Shown piece by piece: positions 34,459 through 42,947 of a stretch of DNA of 64,000 nt. The notes beneath the pieces were generated by a model. It was given only the letters and a program-made list of their open reading frames with translations. It was not told the origin of the DNA and made no database searches. Each line of letters opens with the position of its first letter. Within the stretch, counting starts at the first letter, position 1. This DNA is from Phosphoribacter sp037045045 (GTDB lineage: Bacteria; Actinomycetota; Actinomycetes; Actinomycetales; Dermatophilaceae), in assembly GCA_037045045.1 (NCBI GenBank), contig JBAOHL010000003.1, forward strand, positions 372,001-436,000. The letters run 5' to 3'. Made by a program: the position numbers and the translations under genes.

Positions 34459-35958
34459 TCAGTCGGTGAGGCGATCGAGCAGCAGTTGACGGACCTTCGC
34501 GGCGTCGGCCTGGCCCCCCATCGCCTTCATGACCTGGCCGATGAGCGCACCGACGGCCTGGATCTTGCCGTCGCGGACCTTCTCGGCGATATCGGGGTTG
34601 GCGGCAACGACGGAGTCGACGGCGTCCGACAGCGCCGAGTCGTCGGACACGACCGCGAGACCGCGCGCGTCGGCGACCTGGGTCGGCGTGCCCTCGCCGT
34701 CGAGGACGCCGTCGAACACCTGCCGGGCCATCGCGTCGGTGAGCCGCCCGGAACGGACCAGGGCGTCGAGTTCGGCGACGGCCTGGGGTGAGACTCCCAT
34801 CTCGTCCAACGAACGACCCGCGGCGTTGGCGCGCCGGGCGACCTCGCCCGACCACCACTTGCGCGCCGCCGTCGGGGTGGCACCCGCCGCCACGGTGGCC
34901 TCGACGAGGTCGACCGCCCCGGCGTTGACGACGTCGCGCATCTCGAGATCGGCGAATCCCCAGTCCGCCTGCAACCGGCGCCGGCGGGCCGCGGGCGGCT
35001 CGGGCAGCGTGCCCCGCAGCGCGTCGACGGTGGCCGCCGCCGGAGCGACGGGCACGAGGTCAGGCTCGGGGAAGTACCGGTAGTCCTCCGCGTCGGACTT
35101 CTCGCGCCCCGACGTCGTCACGCCGGTGTCCTCGTGCCAGTGCCGGGTCTCCTGCAGCACCCGGCCTCCGGAGGCCAGCACCGCGGCATGACGGGTCATC
35201 TCGTAGCGGACGGCCCGCTCGATCGAGCGCAGCGAATTGACGTTCTTCGTCTCGGTGCGGGTGCCGAACGTCGTCGTGCCGATCGGCATGAGCGAGACGT
35301 TGGCGTCGCACCGCAGCGAGCCCTGCTCCATCTTCACGTCCGAGACCCCGAGCGCCCGCAGCAGCTCGCGCAGGGTCGACACGTAGGCGCGGGCGATCTC
35401 GGGCGCCCGCTCCCCCGTGCCGGTCAGCGGTTTCGTGACGATCTCGATGAGCGGAATGCCCGCACGGTTGTAGTCCACGAGCGAGTACTCCGCACCGTGG
35501 ATCCGCCCGGTCGCGCCGCCGACGTGCAGCGACTTGCCGGTGTCCTCCTCCATGTGGGCCCGCTCGATGAGCACTCGGTAGCTCGACCCGTCCTCGAGGT
35601 CGACGTCGAGCCACCCGTCGTGGGCGATGGGCTCGTCGTACTGGCTGGTCTGGAAGTCCTTCGGCATGTCCGGGTAGAAGTAGTTCTTCCGGGCGAAGCG
35701 CGACCACGGCGCGATCTCGCAGTGCAGCGCCAGACCGATCCGGATCGCCGAGGCCACCCCGACCTCGTTGACCACGGGTAGGGACCCCGGCAGTCCGAGA
35801 CACACCGGGCAGACCTGGGTGTTCGGCTCGGCACCGAAGGTCGTCGGGCAGCCGCAGAACATCTTCGTCGCGGTGCCGAGTTCGACGTGGACCTCCAGCC
35901 CGAGCACCGGCTCGTATGCCGCGAGCGTCGCCTCGTAGGACAGCACCTCGTCGGCCAT
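34459..35958 (-). CDS. gatB: Aspartyl/glutamyl-tRNA amidotransferase subunit B
   Basis: The 499-residue subunit binds tRNA and phosphorylates the misacylated Glu or Asp so that GatA-derived ammonia can amidate it. Seen are the zinc-type cysteines in CGCPTTFGAEPNTQVCPVC near 35-53 (noted as a region), the KNYFYPDMPK motif, GSLRCDANVS, and a C-terminal YqeY/GatB helical domain from about 350. ATG at 35958 begins one base after the gatA stop and the SD AAGGGGG lies within gatA. It is the last gene of gatC-gatA-gatB. Confidence 0.96.
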   Translation of the reverse strand: MADEVLSYEATLAAYEPVLGLEVHVELGTATKMFCGCPTTFGAEPNTQVCPVCLGLPGSLPVVNEVGVASAIRIGLALHCEIAPWSRFARKNYFYPDMPKDFQTSQYDEPIAHDGWLDVDLEDGSSYRVLIERAHMEEDTGKSLHVGGATGRIHGAEYSLVDYNRAGIPLIEIVTKPLTGTGERAPEIARAYVSTLRELLRALGVSDVKMEQGSLRCDANVSLMPIGTTTFGTRTETKNVNSLRSIERAVRYEMTRHAAVLASGGRVLQETRHWHEDTGVTTSGREKSDAEDYRYFPEPDLVPVAPAAATVDALRGTLPEPPAARRRRLQADWGFADLEMRDVVNAGAVDLVEATVAAGATPTAARKWWSGEVARRANAAGRSLDEMGVSPQAVAELDALVRSGRLTDAMARQVFDGVLDGEGTPTQVADARGLAVVSDDSALSDAVDSVVAANPDIAEKVRDGKIQAVGALIGQVMKAMGGQADAAKVRQLLLDRLTD

Positions 35959-35959
35959 C

Positions 35960-37477
35960 TCAGGCCCCCTTCGTCGGCAAGGCGGGGGCTCGCTGCAACA
36001 GCGGGCCGCCCCAACGGGCCAGGAGCGCGCGCTCGAGCGCCGCCCCCACGGCATACAGGCGATCGTCGGCGGTCGCGGGGGCCAGGACCTGCAACCCGGC
36101 CGGCAACCCGTCCTCGTCGGCCAGGCCGCTGGGCAGCGAGATCCCGGGGATGCCGGCGAGGTTGGCCGGAATCGTCGCGACGTCGTTGAGGTACATCGCC
36201 ATCGGGTCGTCGAGCTTCTCGCCGATCCGGAACGCGGTGGTCGGCGCGGTCGGCGAGACGAGCACGTCGGCGGCGGCGAACGCCCGGGCGAAGTCGTCGG
36301 CGATGAGCCGGCGGACCTTCTGGGCCTGGCCGTAGTACGCGTCGTAGTAGCCCGAGGACAGCGCGTAGGTGCCGAGGATGATCCGGCGTTTGACCTCGGC
36401 GCCGAACCCGGCGGCCCGGGTCGCGGCCATGACCTGTTCGGCGGTGGGGTCGGCGACCCCCTCGGGCCAGGCCCGCAGGCCGTAGCGCATCGCGTCGAAA
36501 CGGGCGAGGTTCGAGGAGGCCTCGCTCGGCATGATGAGGTAGTACGCGGCCAGGGCGTAGCGGAAGTTCGGGCAGTCGACCTCGACGACCTGCGCGCCGG
36601 CGTCGACGAGCAGCGCGACCGCCTCGTCGAAGCGCGCCTGCACCCCCGGCTGGTAGCCCTCGCCGCGCAGTTCGCGCACCACGCCGATGCGCATCCCCGA
36701 GACGTCGGCGCGCCGGGCCGCCTCGACCACCGGGGGCACCGGCGCGTCGATCGACGTCGAGTCGCGCGGGTCGTGCCCCCCCATGACCGCGTGCAACAGG
36801 GCGGTGTCGAGCACCGACCGGCCGCACGGCCCGGGCTGGTCGAGGCTCGAGGCCAGGGCGACCAGGCCGTAGCGAGACACACCGCCGTACGTCGGTTTCG
36901 TGCCGACGGTGCCGGTGACCGCTGCCGGCTGGCGGATCGAGCCGCCGGTGTCCGAGCCGATGGCCAACGGCGCCTGGAACGAGGCGAGCACCGAGCTGGA
37001 CCCGCCGCCGGATCCGCCCGGGATGCGTTCGAGATCCCACGGGTTGCGGCTCGGTCCGTACGCCGAGTGCTCCGTCGAGGAGCCCATGGCGAACTCGTCC
37101 ATGTTCGTCTTGCCGAGGATCGGCATCCCCGCCGCCCGCAGCCGGCTGACCACGGTGGCGTCGTAGGGCGGCACCCAGCCTTGTAGGATCCGGCTGCCAC
37201 ACGTGGTCGGCAGGCCCCGGGTGGCCAGGACGTCCTTGACCGCGACGGGAACGCCGGCGAGCACCGGCAGGGGCTCGCCGGCCGCGCGGCGGGCATCGAC
37301 CGCCCGGGCCGTCTCGAGGGCACCCTCGGCGTCGACGTGCAGGTAGGAGTGGACGGCGTGGTCGACGGCGGCCGTCCGGTCGAGGTGCGCCTGGGTCACC
37401 TCGACCGCGCTGACCTCCCGACGCACCAAGGCGTCGGCGAGGTCGGCAGCGCTCGATCGGGTGAGGTCGTCGGTCAC
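35960..37477 (-). CDS. gatA: Aspartyl/glutamyl-tRNA amidotransferase subunit A
   Basis: The 505-residue amidase releases ammonia from glutamine for tRNA-dependent Gln/Asn formation. The Ser-cisSer-Lys triad region is visible: GVPVAVKD near 74-81 (Lys), PGGSGGGSSS near 153-162 and SDTGGSIRQPA near 175-185 with the nucleophile Ser. The gene is intact and of normal length. GTG at 37477 follows ACAGGA. It is preceded by gatC (74 bases apart) and overlaps nothing. Confidence 0.96.
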   Translation of the reverse strand: MTDDLTRSSAADLADALVRREVSAVEVTQAHLDRTAAVDHAVHSYLHVDAEGALETARAVDARRAAGEPLPVLAGVPVAVKDVLATRGLPTTCGSRILQGWVPPYDATVVSRLRAAGMPILGKTNMDEFAMGSSTEHSAYGPSRNPWDLERIPGGSGGGSSSVLASFQAPLAIGSDTGGSIRQPAAVTGTVGTKPTYGGVSRYGLVALASSLDQPGPCGRSVLDTALLHAVMGGHDPRDSTSIDAPVPPVVEAARRADVSGMRIGVVRELRGEGYQPGVQARFDEAVALLVDAGAQVVEVDCPNFRYALAAYYLIMPSEASSNLARFDAMRYGLRAWPEGVADPTAEQVMAATRAAGFGAEVKRRIILGTYALSSGYYDAYYGQAQKVRRLIADDFARAFAAADVLVSPTAPTTAFRIGEKLDDPMAMYLNDVATIPANLAGIPGISLPSGLADEDGLPAGLQVLAPATADDRLYAVGAALERALLARWGGPLLQRAPALPTKGA

Positions 37478-37551
37478 GGGTGCGTCCTGTCGGTGGGTCG
37501 GTGCCGTCGATGCGGTATGCCGTGCGCGCGATGCGCGGGCGGCATACCGGT

Positions 37552-37851
37552 TCAGCCCTCGTCGTCGAGGATGCGGGGCACGGCGAAGCGCTGCTGTTGG
37601 GCCTCGGGCGCCCCGGAGAGCGCCTCCTGCGCGGTCAGTCCCGGCACGACGACGTCGGGTCGGGTGACGTTGACCAGCGGCAGCGGGTGGGACATCGGCT
37701 CCACCCCGTCGGTGGGGGCCTGCTGGACCTGGGCGACCGCGTCGAGGATCACCGTGAGCTCGCCGAGCATCCGGTCGAGTTCGGCGTCGGTGAGCTCGAT
37801 CCGGGCCAGGTTGGCCAGGTGGGCCACGTCGTCGCGGGACAGGGTGGACAT
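37552..37851 (-). CDS. gatC: Aspartyl/glutamyl-tRNA amidotransferase subunit C
   Basis: The 99-residue protein has the GatC start LSRDDVAHLANLARIELTD (residues 4-22) and the C-terminal segment RFAVPRILDDE that wraps GatA. It stabilises the GatA-GatB interface. A TAGACT box lies seven bases before its ATG, so it may start its own leaderless message in addition to read-through from ligA. Confidence 0.95.
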   Translation of the reverse strand: MSTLSRDDVAHLANLARIELTDAELDRMLGELTVILDAVAQVQQAPTDGVEPMSHPLPLVNVTRPDVVVPGLTAQEALSGAPEAQQQRFAVPRILDDEG

Positions 37852-37858
37852 GCCGGCC

Positions 37859-37864
37859 AGTCTA
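37859..37864 (-). promoter_or_regulatory. Candidate -10 box of gatC (leaderless)
   Basis: TAGACT on the minus strand ends seven bases before the gatC ATG; no SD is visible. Confidence 0.42.
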
Positions 37865-37954
37865 TGGGTGCCGGTTGGGCACCTCGGCGGGGTGTGGGCG
37901 CCGAGGGCCGAGGGGCCGAACGACACCCTCGCGTATACAGCGGGACGCCCGTCC

Positions 37955-40204
37955 TTACTCGGTCGCCCCAGTGGCCAGCAACCGCTCGAAGCCGGCCTCG
38001 TCGACGATCCGCAGACCGAGCTGCCGGGCCTTGGCTTCCTTGGACCCGGCGCCGGGGCCGACGACGACGACGTCGGTGCTCTTGGACACCGAGCCGGCGG
38101 CCTTCCCGCCTCGGGCGAGGATGGCCTCCTTCGCGCCGTCCCGCGTAAACCGCTCCAAGGCACCGGTGACGACGACGGTGAGCCCGGCGAGGGTCTGTTC
38201 GAGGACCTCGTCGGCCTCGTCGGCCATCGAGACCCCGGCCTCGGACCACCGGCCCACGATGTCGCGATGCCACTCGTTGTCGGGCCCGTCGAACCACTCC
38301 CGTACGGACGCGGCGATCACGGGACCGACACCCTCGACAGCCGCGAGCCGCTCGAGCGGGGCCTTGTGGATCGCCGCTATCGACCGCAGCTGCCCGGCCA
38401 GGGCCCGGGCCGCGGTCGGCCCGACGTGGCGGATCGACAGGGCGACGAGCACTCGCCACAGCGGGCGGCGCTTGGCCTTGTCGAGCTCGGCGAACAACAC
38501 GTCGGTCGTCGCCCGCGGTTTGGACGGGGTGCGCGCCGTCGCCTTGGTCCAGAAGTACAGCTCCCGCGCGGGCGGCCCTGGCACCCCCTTGACCTTGCGG
38601 GCCCGCCACACCTGGACCTGCGCGAGCTGCTCGGCCCGCAGCTCGAACAGCCCCGCCTCGCTGGTCAGCACGGGCCGCTGACGCTCGCCGTCCGCGCCCT
38701 CGGGGCGACCGAACTCGGGGTCGGTCAACGCGATGGCCGCCTCCCACCCCAAGGCCTCGATGTCCAGGGCGCCGCGGGAGGCCAGGGAGAAGAGCCGTTC
38801 GCGCAGCTGCGCCGGGCAGGACCGAGCGTTGGGACAGCGGATGTCCTTGTCGCCCTCTTTTTCGTAGGCCAGGGCGGTGCCGCAGGACGGGCAGACCGTC
38901 GGCATGACCCAGGGCGTCGCCCCGGCCGGCCGCAGGGCGACCACCGGTCCGACGATCTCGGGGATGACGTCGCCGGCCTTGCGCAGCACGACGGTGTCGC
39001 CGATCCGCACGTCCTTGCGAGCCACCTCCCAGGCGTTGTGCAAGGTGGCGTTCTCGACGGTCGACCCGCTGACGATGATCGGGGTCATGACGCCGAACGG
39101 GGTGACCCGCCCGGTGCGCCCGACGTTGACCCGGATGTCCACCAGCCTGGTGTTGACCTCCTCTGGGGGGTACTTGTACGCGATGGCCCACCTCGGGGCC
39201 CGCGAGGTCGTCCCGAGGGCTCGCTGGACGGCGATCTCGTCGACCTTAACGACGACCCCGTCGATCTCGTGCTCGACGGAATGGCGGTGTTCGCCGAAGT
39301 GCTCGATCCGAGCCTGGACAGCGGCGAGGTCGTCGACGACGAGGACGTGGTCGGAGGTCGGCAGCCCCCAGCTGCGCATCGCGGCATACGCCTCGCTCTG
39401 GCGGACCAGGTCGAAGCCGCGCCGGGCCCCCATGCCGTGAACGAGCATCCGCAGCGGCCGCGACGCGGTGACCCGCGGGTCCTTCTGGCGCAGCGAGCCG
39501 GCCGCGGCGTTGCGGGGGTTGGCGAACGGGGCGCGACCGGCCTCGACGAGCGCCGCGTTGAGGTCGGCGAACGCCGCGACGGGGAAGAAGATCTCGCCGC
39601 GGACCTCGAGCAACTCGGGCACGTCGTCGCCGGTCAACCGCGCGGGGATGCCCTCGATGGTGCGGACGTTGAGGGTGACGTCCTCGCCGGTGCGCCCGTC
39701 GCCCCGGGTCAGCGCCCGGACGAGCCGCCCGCGCTCGTAGAGCAGGTTGACGGCCAGGCCGTCGATCTTCAGCTCGGTGAGGTAGTGGTGATCGGGCCCG
39801 GAATCGCGGGTGACGCGGGCCGCCCAGGCAGCGAGTTCCTCGGGGGTGAACGCGTTGTCGAGGCTGAGCATCGGTTCGAGGTGGTCGACGGCCCGGAAGT
39901 CGGTGGAGAAGGTCGCCGCCCCGACCTGCTGGGTCGGGCTGTCCGGCGTGCGCAGCGCTGGGTGGGCCGCCTCGAGCTCGGACAGGCGACGCACGAGGGC
40001 GTCGTATTCGCCGTCGCTGATCGTCGGCGCGTCCTGGACGTGGTAGGCGAACTGATGGCCCCGAATCGTTTCGGCGAGGTCGGCCCACTCGTGACGCGCC
40101 TGGTTCGGCACCTCGTCGGTCGGAGGGTGCGGGTCGCCTCCGGGCGCGGGCGAGCGGCCGGCTTCGTGCTCCGGTATGCCGGGTGCGCCGGTGGGGGTCG
40201 TCAC
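37955..40204 (-). CDS. ligA: NAD-dependent DNA ligase LigA
   Basis: The ~749-residue replicative ligase seals nicks using NAD+. The adenylated lysine is Lys146 in ELKIDGLA. After the OB domain come the zinc cysteines (CPSC and a later RCPNARSC near 430-450), the helix-hairpin-helix region and a C-terminal BRCT domain from about 670 (LAGLTVVVTGALERF). Two basic insertions near 500 and 530 occur in actinobacterial LigA. The start is uncertain: GTG 40204 is used, GTG 40222 is possible, and the first 35 residues are Pro/Gly-rich in either case. gatC follows. Confidence 0.95.
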   Translation of the reverse strand: MTTPTGAPGIPEHEAGRSPAPGGDPHPPTDEVPNQARHEWADLAETIRGHQFAYHVQDAPTISDGEYDALVRRLSELEAAHPALRTPDSPTQQVGAATFSTDFRAVDHLEPMLSLDNAFTPEELAAWAARVTRDSGPDHHYLTELKIDGLAVNLLYERGRLVRALTRGDGRTGEDVTLNVRTIEGIPARLTGDDVPELLEVRGEIFFPVAAFADLNAALVEAGRAPFANPRNAAAGSLRQKDPRVTASRPLRMLVHGMGARRGFDLVRQSEAYAAMRSWGLPTSDHVLVVDDLAAVQARIEHFGEHRHSVEHEIDGVVVKVDEIAVQRALGTTSRAPRWAIAYKYPPEEVNTRLVDIRVNVGRTGRVTPFGVMTPIIVSGSTVENATLHNAWEVARKDVRIGDTVVLRKAGDVIPEIVGPVVALRPAGATPWVMPTVCPSCGTALAYEKEGDKDIRCPNARSCPAQLRERLFSLASRGALDIEALGWEAAIALTDPEFGRPEGADGERQRPVLTSEAGLFELRAEQLAQVQVWRARKVKGVPGPPARELYFWTKATARTPSKPRATTDVLFAELDKAKRRPLWRVLVALSIRHVGPTAARALAGQLRSIAAIHKAPLERLAAVEGVGPVIAASVREWFDGPDNEWHRDIVGRWSEAGVSMADEADEVLEQTLAGLTVVVTGALERFTRDGAKEAILARGGKAAGSVSKSTDVVVVGPGAGSKEAKARQLGLRIVDEAGFERLLATGATE

Positions 40205-40279
40205 GGCGCCATCTTGCCGCACCGCACCGACGGCGCCACCGCCGCGAAGAGGCCTGGGTCCGGCGGCGCGACCCGCCGA

Positions 40280-40792
40280 TCAGCAGGGGCCGGGCGCGGA
40301 CCCCGTGGGCCTGGGCACCGCGACGAGCAAGTGCACGAGCAGCCCCCGCAGGGCCGCCAGTTCCTCGGCTCCGAGAGCCTCGCCCCAGTCCCCCTCGATC
40401 CGCTCGAAAAGCTCGTGGACAAGGCGTTGGGCGCGTCGTCCTTGCTCGGTGAGCTGCAGGACACGCGCCCGATGATCGGTCGGATCGGGCTCGGACCGCA
40501 CGAACCCGCCGCGCTCGAGGTGGGCGATCTGCTGGCTGATCGCCTGCTTGGTGAGGTCGCATTCGGTGACGAGCTGGCTGGCCCGGCGTGGACCGGCCGC
40601 CAGGTGGCGCAGGACGTTGCGCGAGTGGGCCAGCGACAGGGTCGGGAACTCCGTGTCCCGCAGGCGCCGGTCGAACTCCGCCTCGAACAGGTGCTCGGCG
40701 CGTCCGAGTAGCGCCACGAGCGGCGCGTGGTCCGGCTCGAGGCACGCGGCCCGGGCCAGCTCGGCGACCCGCTCGAGTGGTCTCGCAGTCAC
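40280..40792 (-). CDS. MarR-family regulator
   Basis: The 170-residue protein has a MarR winged helix: SQLVTECDLTKQAISQQIAHLERGGFV near 73-99 and the wing DHRARVLQLTEQG. The N-terminal helices fit MarR dimers. It is divergent from an FMN reductase gene with a 94-base gap that contains related TAGTCTAG and CTTGAC elements, so it probably controls both genes. GTG at 40792 has TATGCT six bases upstream and no SD, suggesting a leaderless mRNA. Confidence 0.86.
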   Translation of the reverse strand: MTARPLERVAELARAACLEPDHAPLVALLGRAEHLFEAEFDRRLRDTEFPTLSLAHSRNVLRHLAAGPRRASQLVTECDLTKQAISQQIAHLERGGFVRSEPDPTDHRARVLQLTEQGRRAQRLVHELFERIEGDWGEALGAEELAALRGLLVHLLVAVPRPTGSAPGPC

Positions 40793-40798
40793 GGAACG

Positions 40799-40804
40799 AG
40801 CATA
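40799..40804 (-). promoter_or_regulatory. Candidate -10 box of the MarR gene (leaderless)
   Basis: TATGCT on the minus strand ends six bases before the GTG at 40792. The -35 position is weak. Confidence 0.42.
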
Positions 40805-40820
40805 CCAAATAGTCTAGGAC

Positions 40821-40849
40821 TTGACTTTCTCTCCGTCCTCACTTAGTCT
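40821..40849 (+). promoter_or_regulatory. Promoter of the FMN reductase gene
   Basis: TTGACT (40821-40826), a 17-base spacer and TAGTCT (40844-40849) make a near-consensus sigma-70 promoter reading to the reductase gene at 40887. Confidence 0.72.
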
Positions 40850-40850
40850 A

Positions 40851-40864
40851 GTCAAGCACTTGAC
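40851..40864. promoter_or_regulatory. Candidate MarR operator at the reductase transcription start
   Basis: GTCAAG-CA-CTTGAC is a perfect inverted repeat lying directly after the -10 box, where bound regulator would block initiation. The CTTGAC half recurs over the -35 at 40820-40825. Confidence 0.72.
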
Positions 40865-40886
40865 CTTACTCCCGGAGGAGCCCGCC

Positions 40887-41435
40887 ATGTCCGTCCTCGT
40901 CCTCGTCGGAAGCCTGCGCGCGGGCTCCCTCAACGCCCGCCTCGCCCAGGCCGCCATCGCTCATCTCCCCGAGGGCGTCGACGCCCAGGTCTGGGCCGGT
41001 CTGGCCGACCTGCCGCACTACAGCGAGGACCTCGACGGTGCCACGCCACCGGAGCAGGCGGGCCGGCTGCGGACGGCGGTCGCGCAGGCACAGGCGGTCC
41101 TCATCGTCACCCCCGAGTACAACGGGTCTCTGCCCAGTGCCGTGAAGAACGCGGTCGACTGGCTCTCCCGCCCCCGCGGCGCCGCGGCTCTGGCCGGTAA
41201 GCGGGCCGCTGTGCTCGCCGCGAGCATCTCGCCGCGGGCCGCCCAGTGGGCCCGTGAGGACGCCGTCAAGGTGCTGCGCGTGGCCGGGGCGGACGTCGTC
41301 CCCGAAACCTTGGGGATGGCCTCGACCAGCGAGAACGACTTCGACGGCACGCGACTGGCCGACGCCCAGGCCGACGCGGCGCTGGCCGCCCTCGTCCAGG
41401 GCCTGCTCGCCCCCGACGCCGAGGTCGCGGCCTGA
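40887..41435 (+). CDS. NADPH-dependent FMN reductase family protein
   Basis: The 182-residue flavodoxin-fold protein has GSLRAGSLNARLA near 8-20 (FMN phosphate binding) and PEYNGSLPSAVKNAVDW near 76-92, the hallmark of this reductase family. Members reduce FMN, quinones, azo dyes or chromate. GGAGGAG lies six bases before the ATG. The divergent MarR gene and the operator at its start site suggest induction by a small aromatic or oxidant, in the manner of MarR-controlled quinone reductases; that is inference. Confidence 0.88.
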   Translation: MSVLVLVGSLRAGSLNARLAQAAIAHLPEGVDAQVWAGLADLPHYSEDLDGATPPEQAGRLRTAVAQAQAVLIVTPEYNGSLPSAVKNAVDWLSRPRGAAALAGKRAAVLAASISPRAAQWAREDAVKVLRVAGADVVPETLGMASTSENDFDGTRLADAQADAALAALVQGLLAPDAEVAA

Positions 41436-41649
41436 ACATCCCCCCCGATGACCCGCGAGCCCGCCGGCAGATCCCGAAGGCGACGGAAGACGTCAGCGGC
41501 AACCATCACAGATCGGTGACAGATCCACGTCGCGGATCGTTCAACCGTCCACCACCCGGGAGGATTTGGTTGAGAGACCCTCGCTCCCGGACACTGGAGG
41601 GAACACTCTCCTGTACGTCGACCGCCCCGCAGGGGACATGGGGGATCCA

Positions 41650-42912
41650 ATGACCCGATCAACCAGCCGCTTACCCCAAGGCCGGCTTCGCGCGCTGGCC
41701 GCGGTCGCGGCTCTCACTGCCCTGGCCGCATCGGCGTGTACGACCCCGGGGGCCGCCGGCCAGGGCTCGTCGACAGGCCCTGGCTCGACCAACTCGGCCG
41801 CCCCGACGACCGCGACGCCGACCCCGACCGCTCCCGCCGTGGCGTTCACCCCAAGCGTCGACGAGGGGGCGACGGTGCCGGTCGACACAGTGGTATCCGT
41901 CGCGGCAACCGGCGGCAGCCTCACCGCCGTGCAGCTCACGTACCAGGACCCCAAGAACGGGCCACAGGCGGTGGAGGGCACCATCGCGCCCGATGGCAGC
42001 GCGTGGACGGCGCGCAGCCTGCTTGAACCGGGCGCGAACTACACGCTGGCCATGACCGGGGTCAACGTCGACGGAGCCCAATCGACAGCCAGCCGTGCCT
42101 TCGCGTCGCAGAAGCTGTCGAAGAAGCAGCAGATCTATCCGCGCCTGGCCGGGGACGGGGCCACCGTCGGCGTGGCCATGCCCGTCGTCGTCAACTTCGA
42201 CGTGCCGGTGACCGACCGGGCCTCGTTCGAGAAGAAGATGACCGTGACGTCGGTGCCCGCTCAGGCCGGGTCGTGGTCGTGGATCAGCAACACCGAGGTC
42301 CACTGGCGCCCCGAGAACTACTGGCAGCCGGGCACGAAGGTCAGCGTGAACCTCGACCTCAACAGCGTCCCGGGTGGCAACGGCACCTATGGCCAGATGT
42401 CGCTCGCGGGTGGTTTCACGGTCGGATCAGCCCTGACCATGAAGGCCGACCTCGCTGCGCACCAGCTCACCGTGACGATCAACGGCGCCGTCGCTCGCAC
42501 CATCCCGGTGACCGGGGGCAAGAGGGGCTGGGAGTCGCGCTCGGGCACCAAGGTCATCATGGAGAAGTTCAGCACGCTCAAGATGGACGCCACGACGATC
42601 GGCGTCGAGCCAGGAGACCCGAACTACTACTCGATCCCCGACGTCCGGTACGCGATGCGCGAGACCTGGTCCGGTGAGTTCCTGCACGCCGCCCCATGGT
42701 CGGTCGGCAGCCAGGGCCGGGCCAACGTCAGCCACGGCTGCATCGGGATGAGCACCGGCAACGCTGCCTGGTTGTTCAACCAGGTGAAGATCGGTGACCC
42801 GATCGTCGTCACGGGCACGAACCGCGGCCTGGAAAAGGGCAACGGTTGGTCCGACTGGAACATCTCCTACGCCGATTTCAAGGCGGGCTCGGCCTTGGCT
42901 CCCAAGGCCTGA
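41650..42912 (+). CDS. L,D-transpeptidase lipoprotein (Ig-like plus YkuD domains)
   Basis: The 420-residue protein has a signal peptide with a lipobox-like LAASAC (Cys30), a Ser/Thr/Pro linker, two Ig-like domains (about 65-270) and a YkuD catalytic domain with the nucleophile Cys364 in SHGCIGMS, followed by a short C-terminal extension, an architecture like mycobacterial LdtMt2. It should form 3-3 crosslinks in peptidoglycan. The usual Asn of SHGCxN is replaced by Gly. ATG at 41650 has GGGGGA upstream; ATG at 41638 would be four residues longer. The gene lies in the opposite direction to, and between, two blocks of a conserved housekeeping neighbourhood. Confidence 0.9.
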   Translation: MTRSTSRLPQGRLRALAAVAALTALAASACTTPGAAGQGSSTGPGSTNSAAPTTATPTPTAPAVAFTPSVDEGATVPVDTVVSVAATGGSLTAVQLTYQDPKNGPQAVEGTIAPDGSAWTARSLLEPGANYTLAMTGVNVDGAQSTASRAFASQKLSKKQQIYPRLAGDGATVGVAMPVVVNFDVPVTDRASFEKKMTVTSVPAQAGSWSWISNTEVHWRPENYWQPGTKVSVNLDLNSVPGGNGTYGQMSLAGGFTVGSALTMKADLAAHQLTVTINGAVARTIPVTGGKRGWESRSGTKVIMEKFSTLKMDATTIGVEPGDPNYYSIPDVRYAMRETWSGEFLHAAPWSVGSQGRANVSHGCIGMSTGNAAWLFNQVKIGDPIVVTGTNRGLEKGNGWSDWNISYADFKAGSALAPKA

Positions 42913-42947
42913 CGCTTCACCGGACGATCGGCTCGGCCGCGAACCCG

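Noticed and set aside
37337..40711. A 1124-codon open frame on the plus strand
   Set aside because: It lies antisense to gatA, gatC and ligA, which have complete motifs. High G+C codon bias opens such frames opposite real genes.
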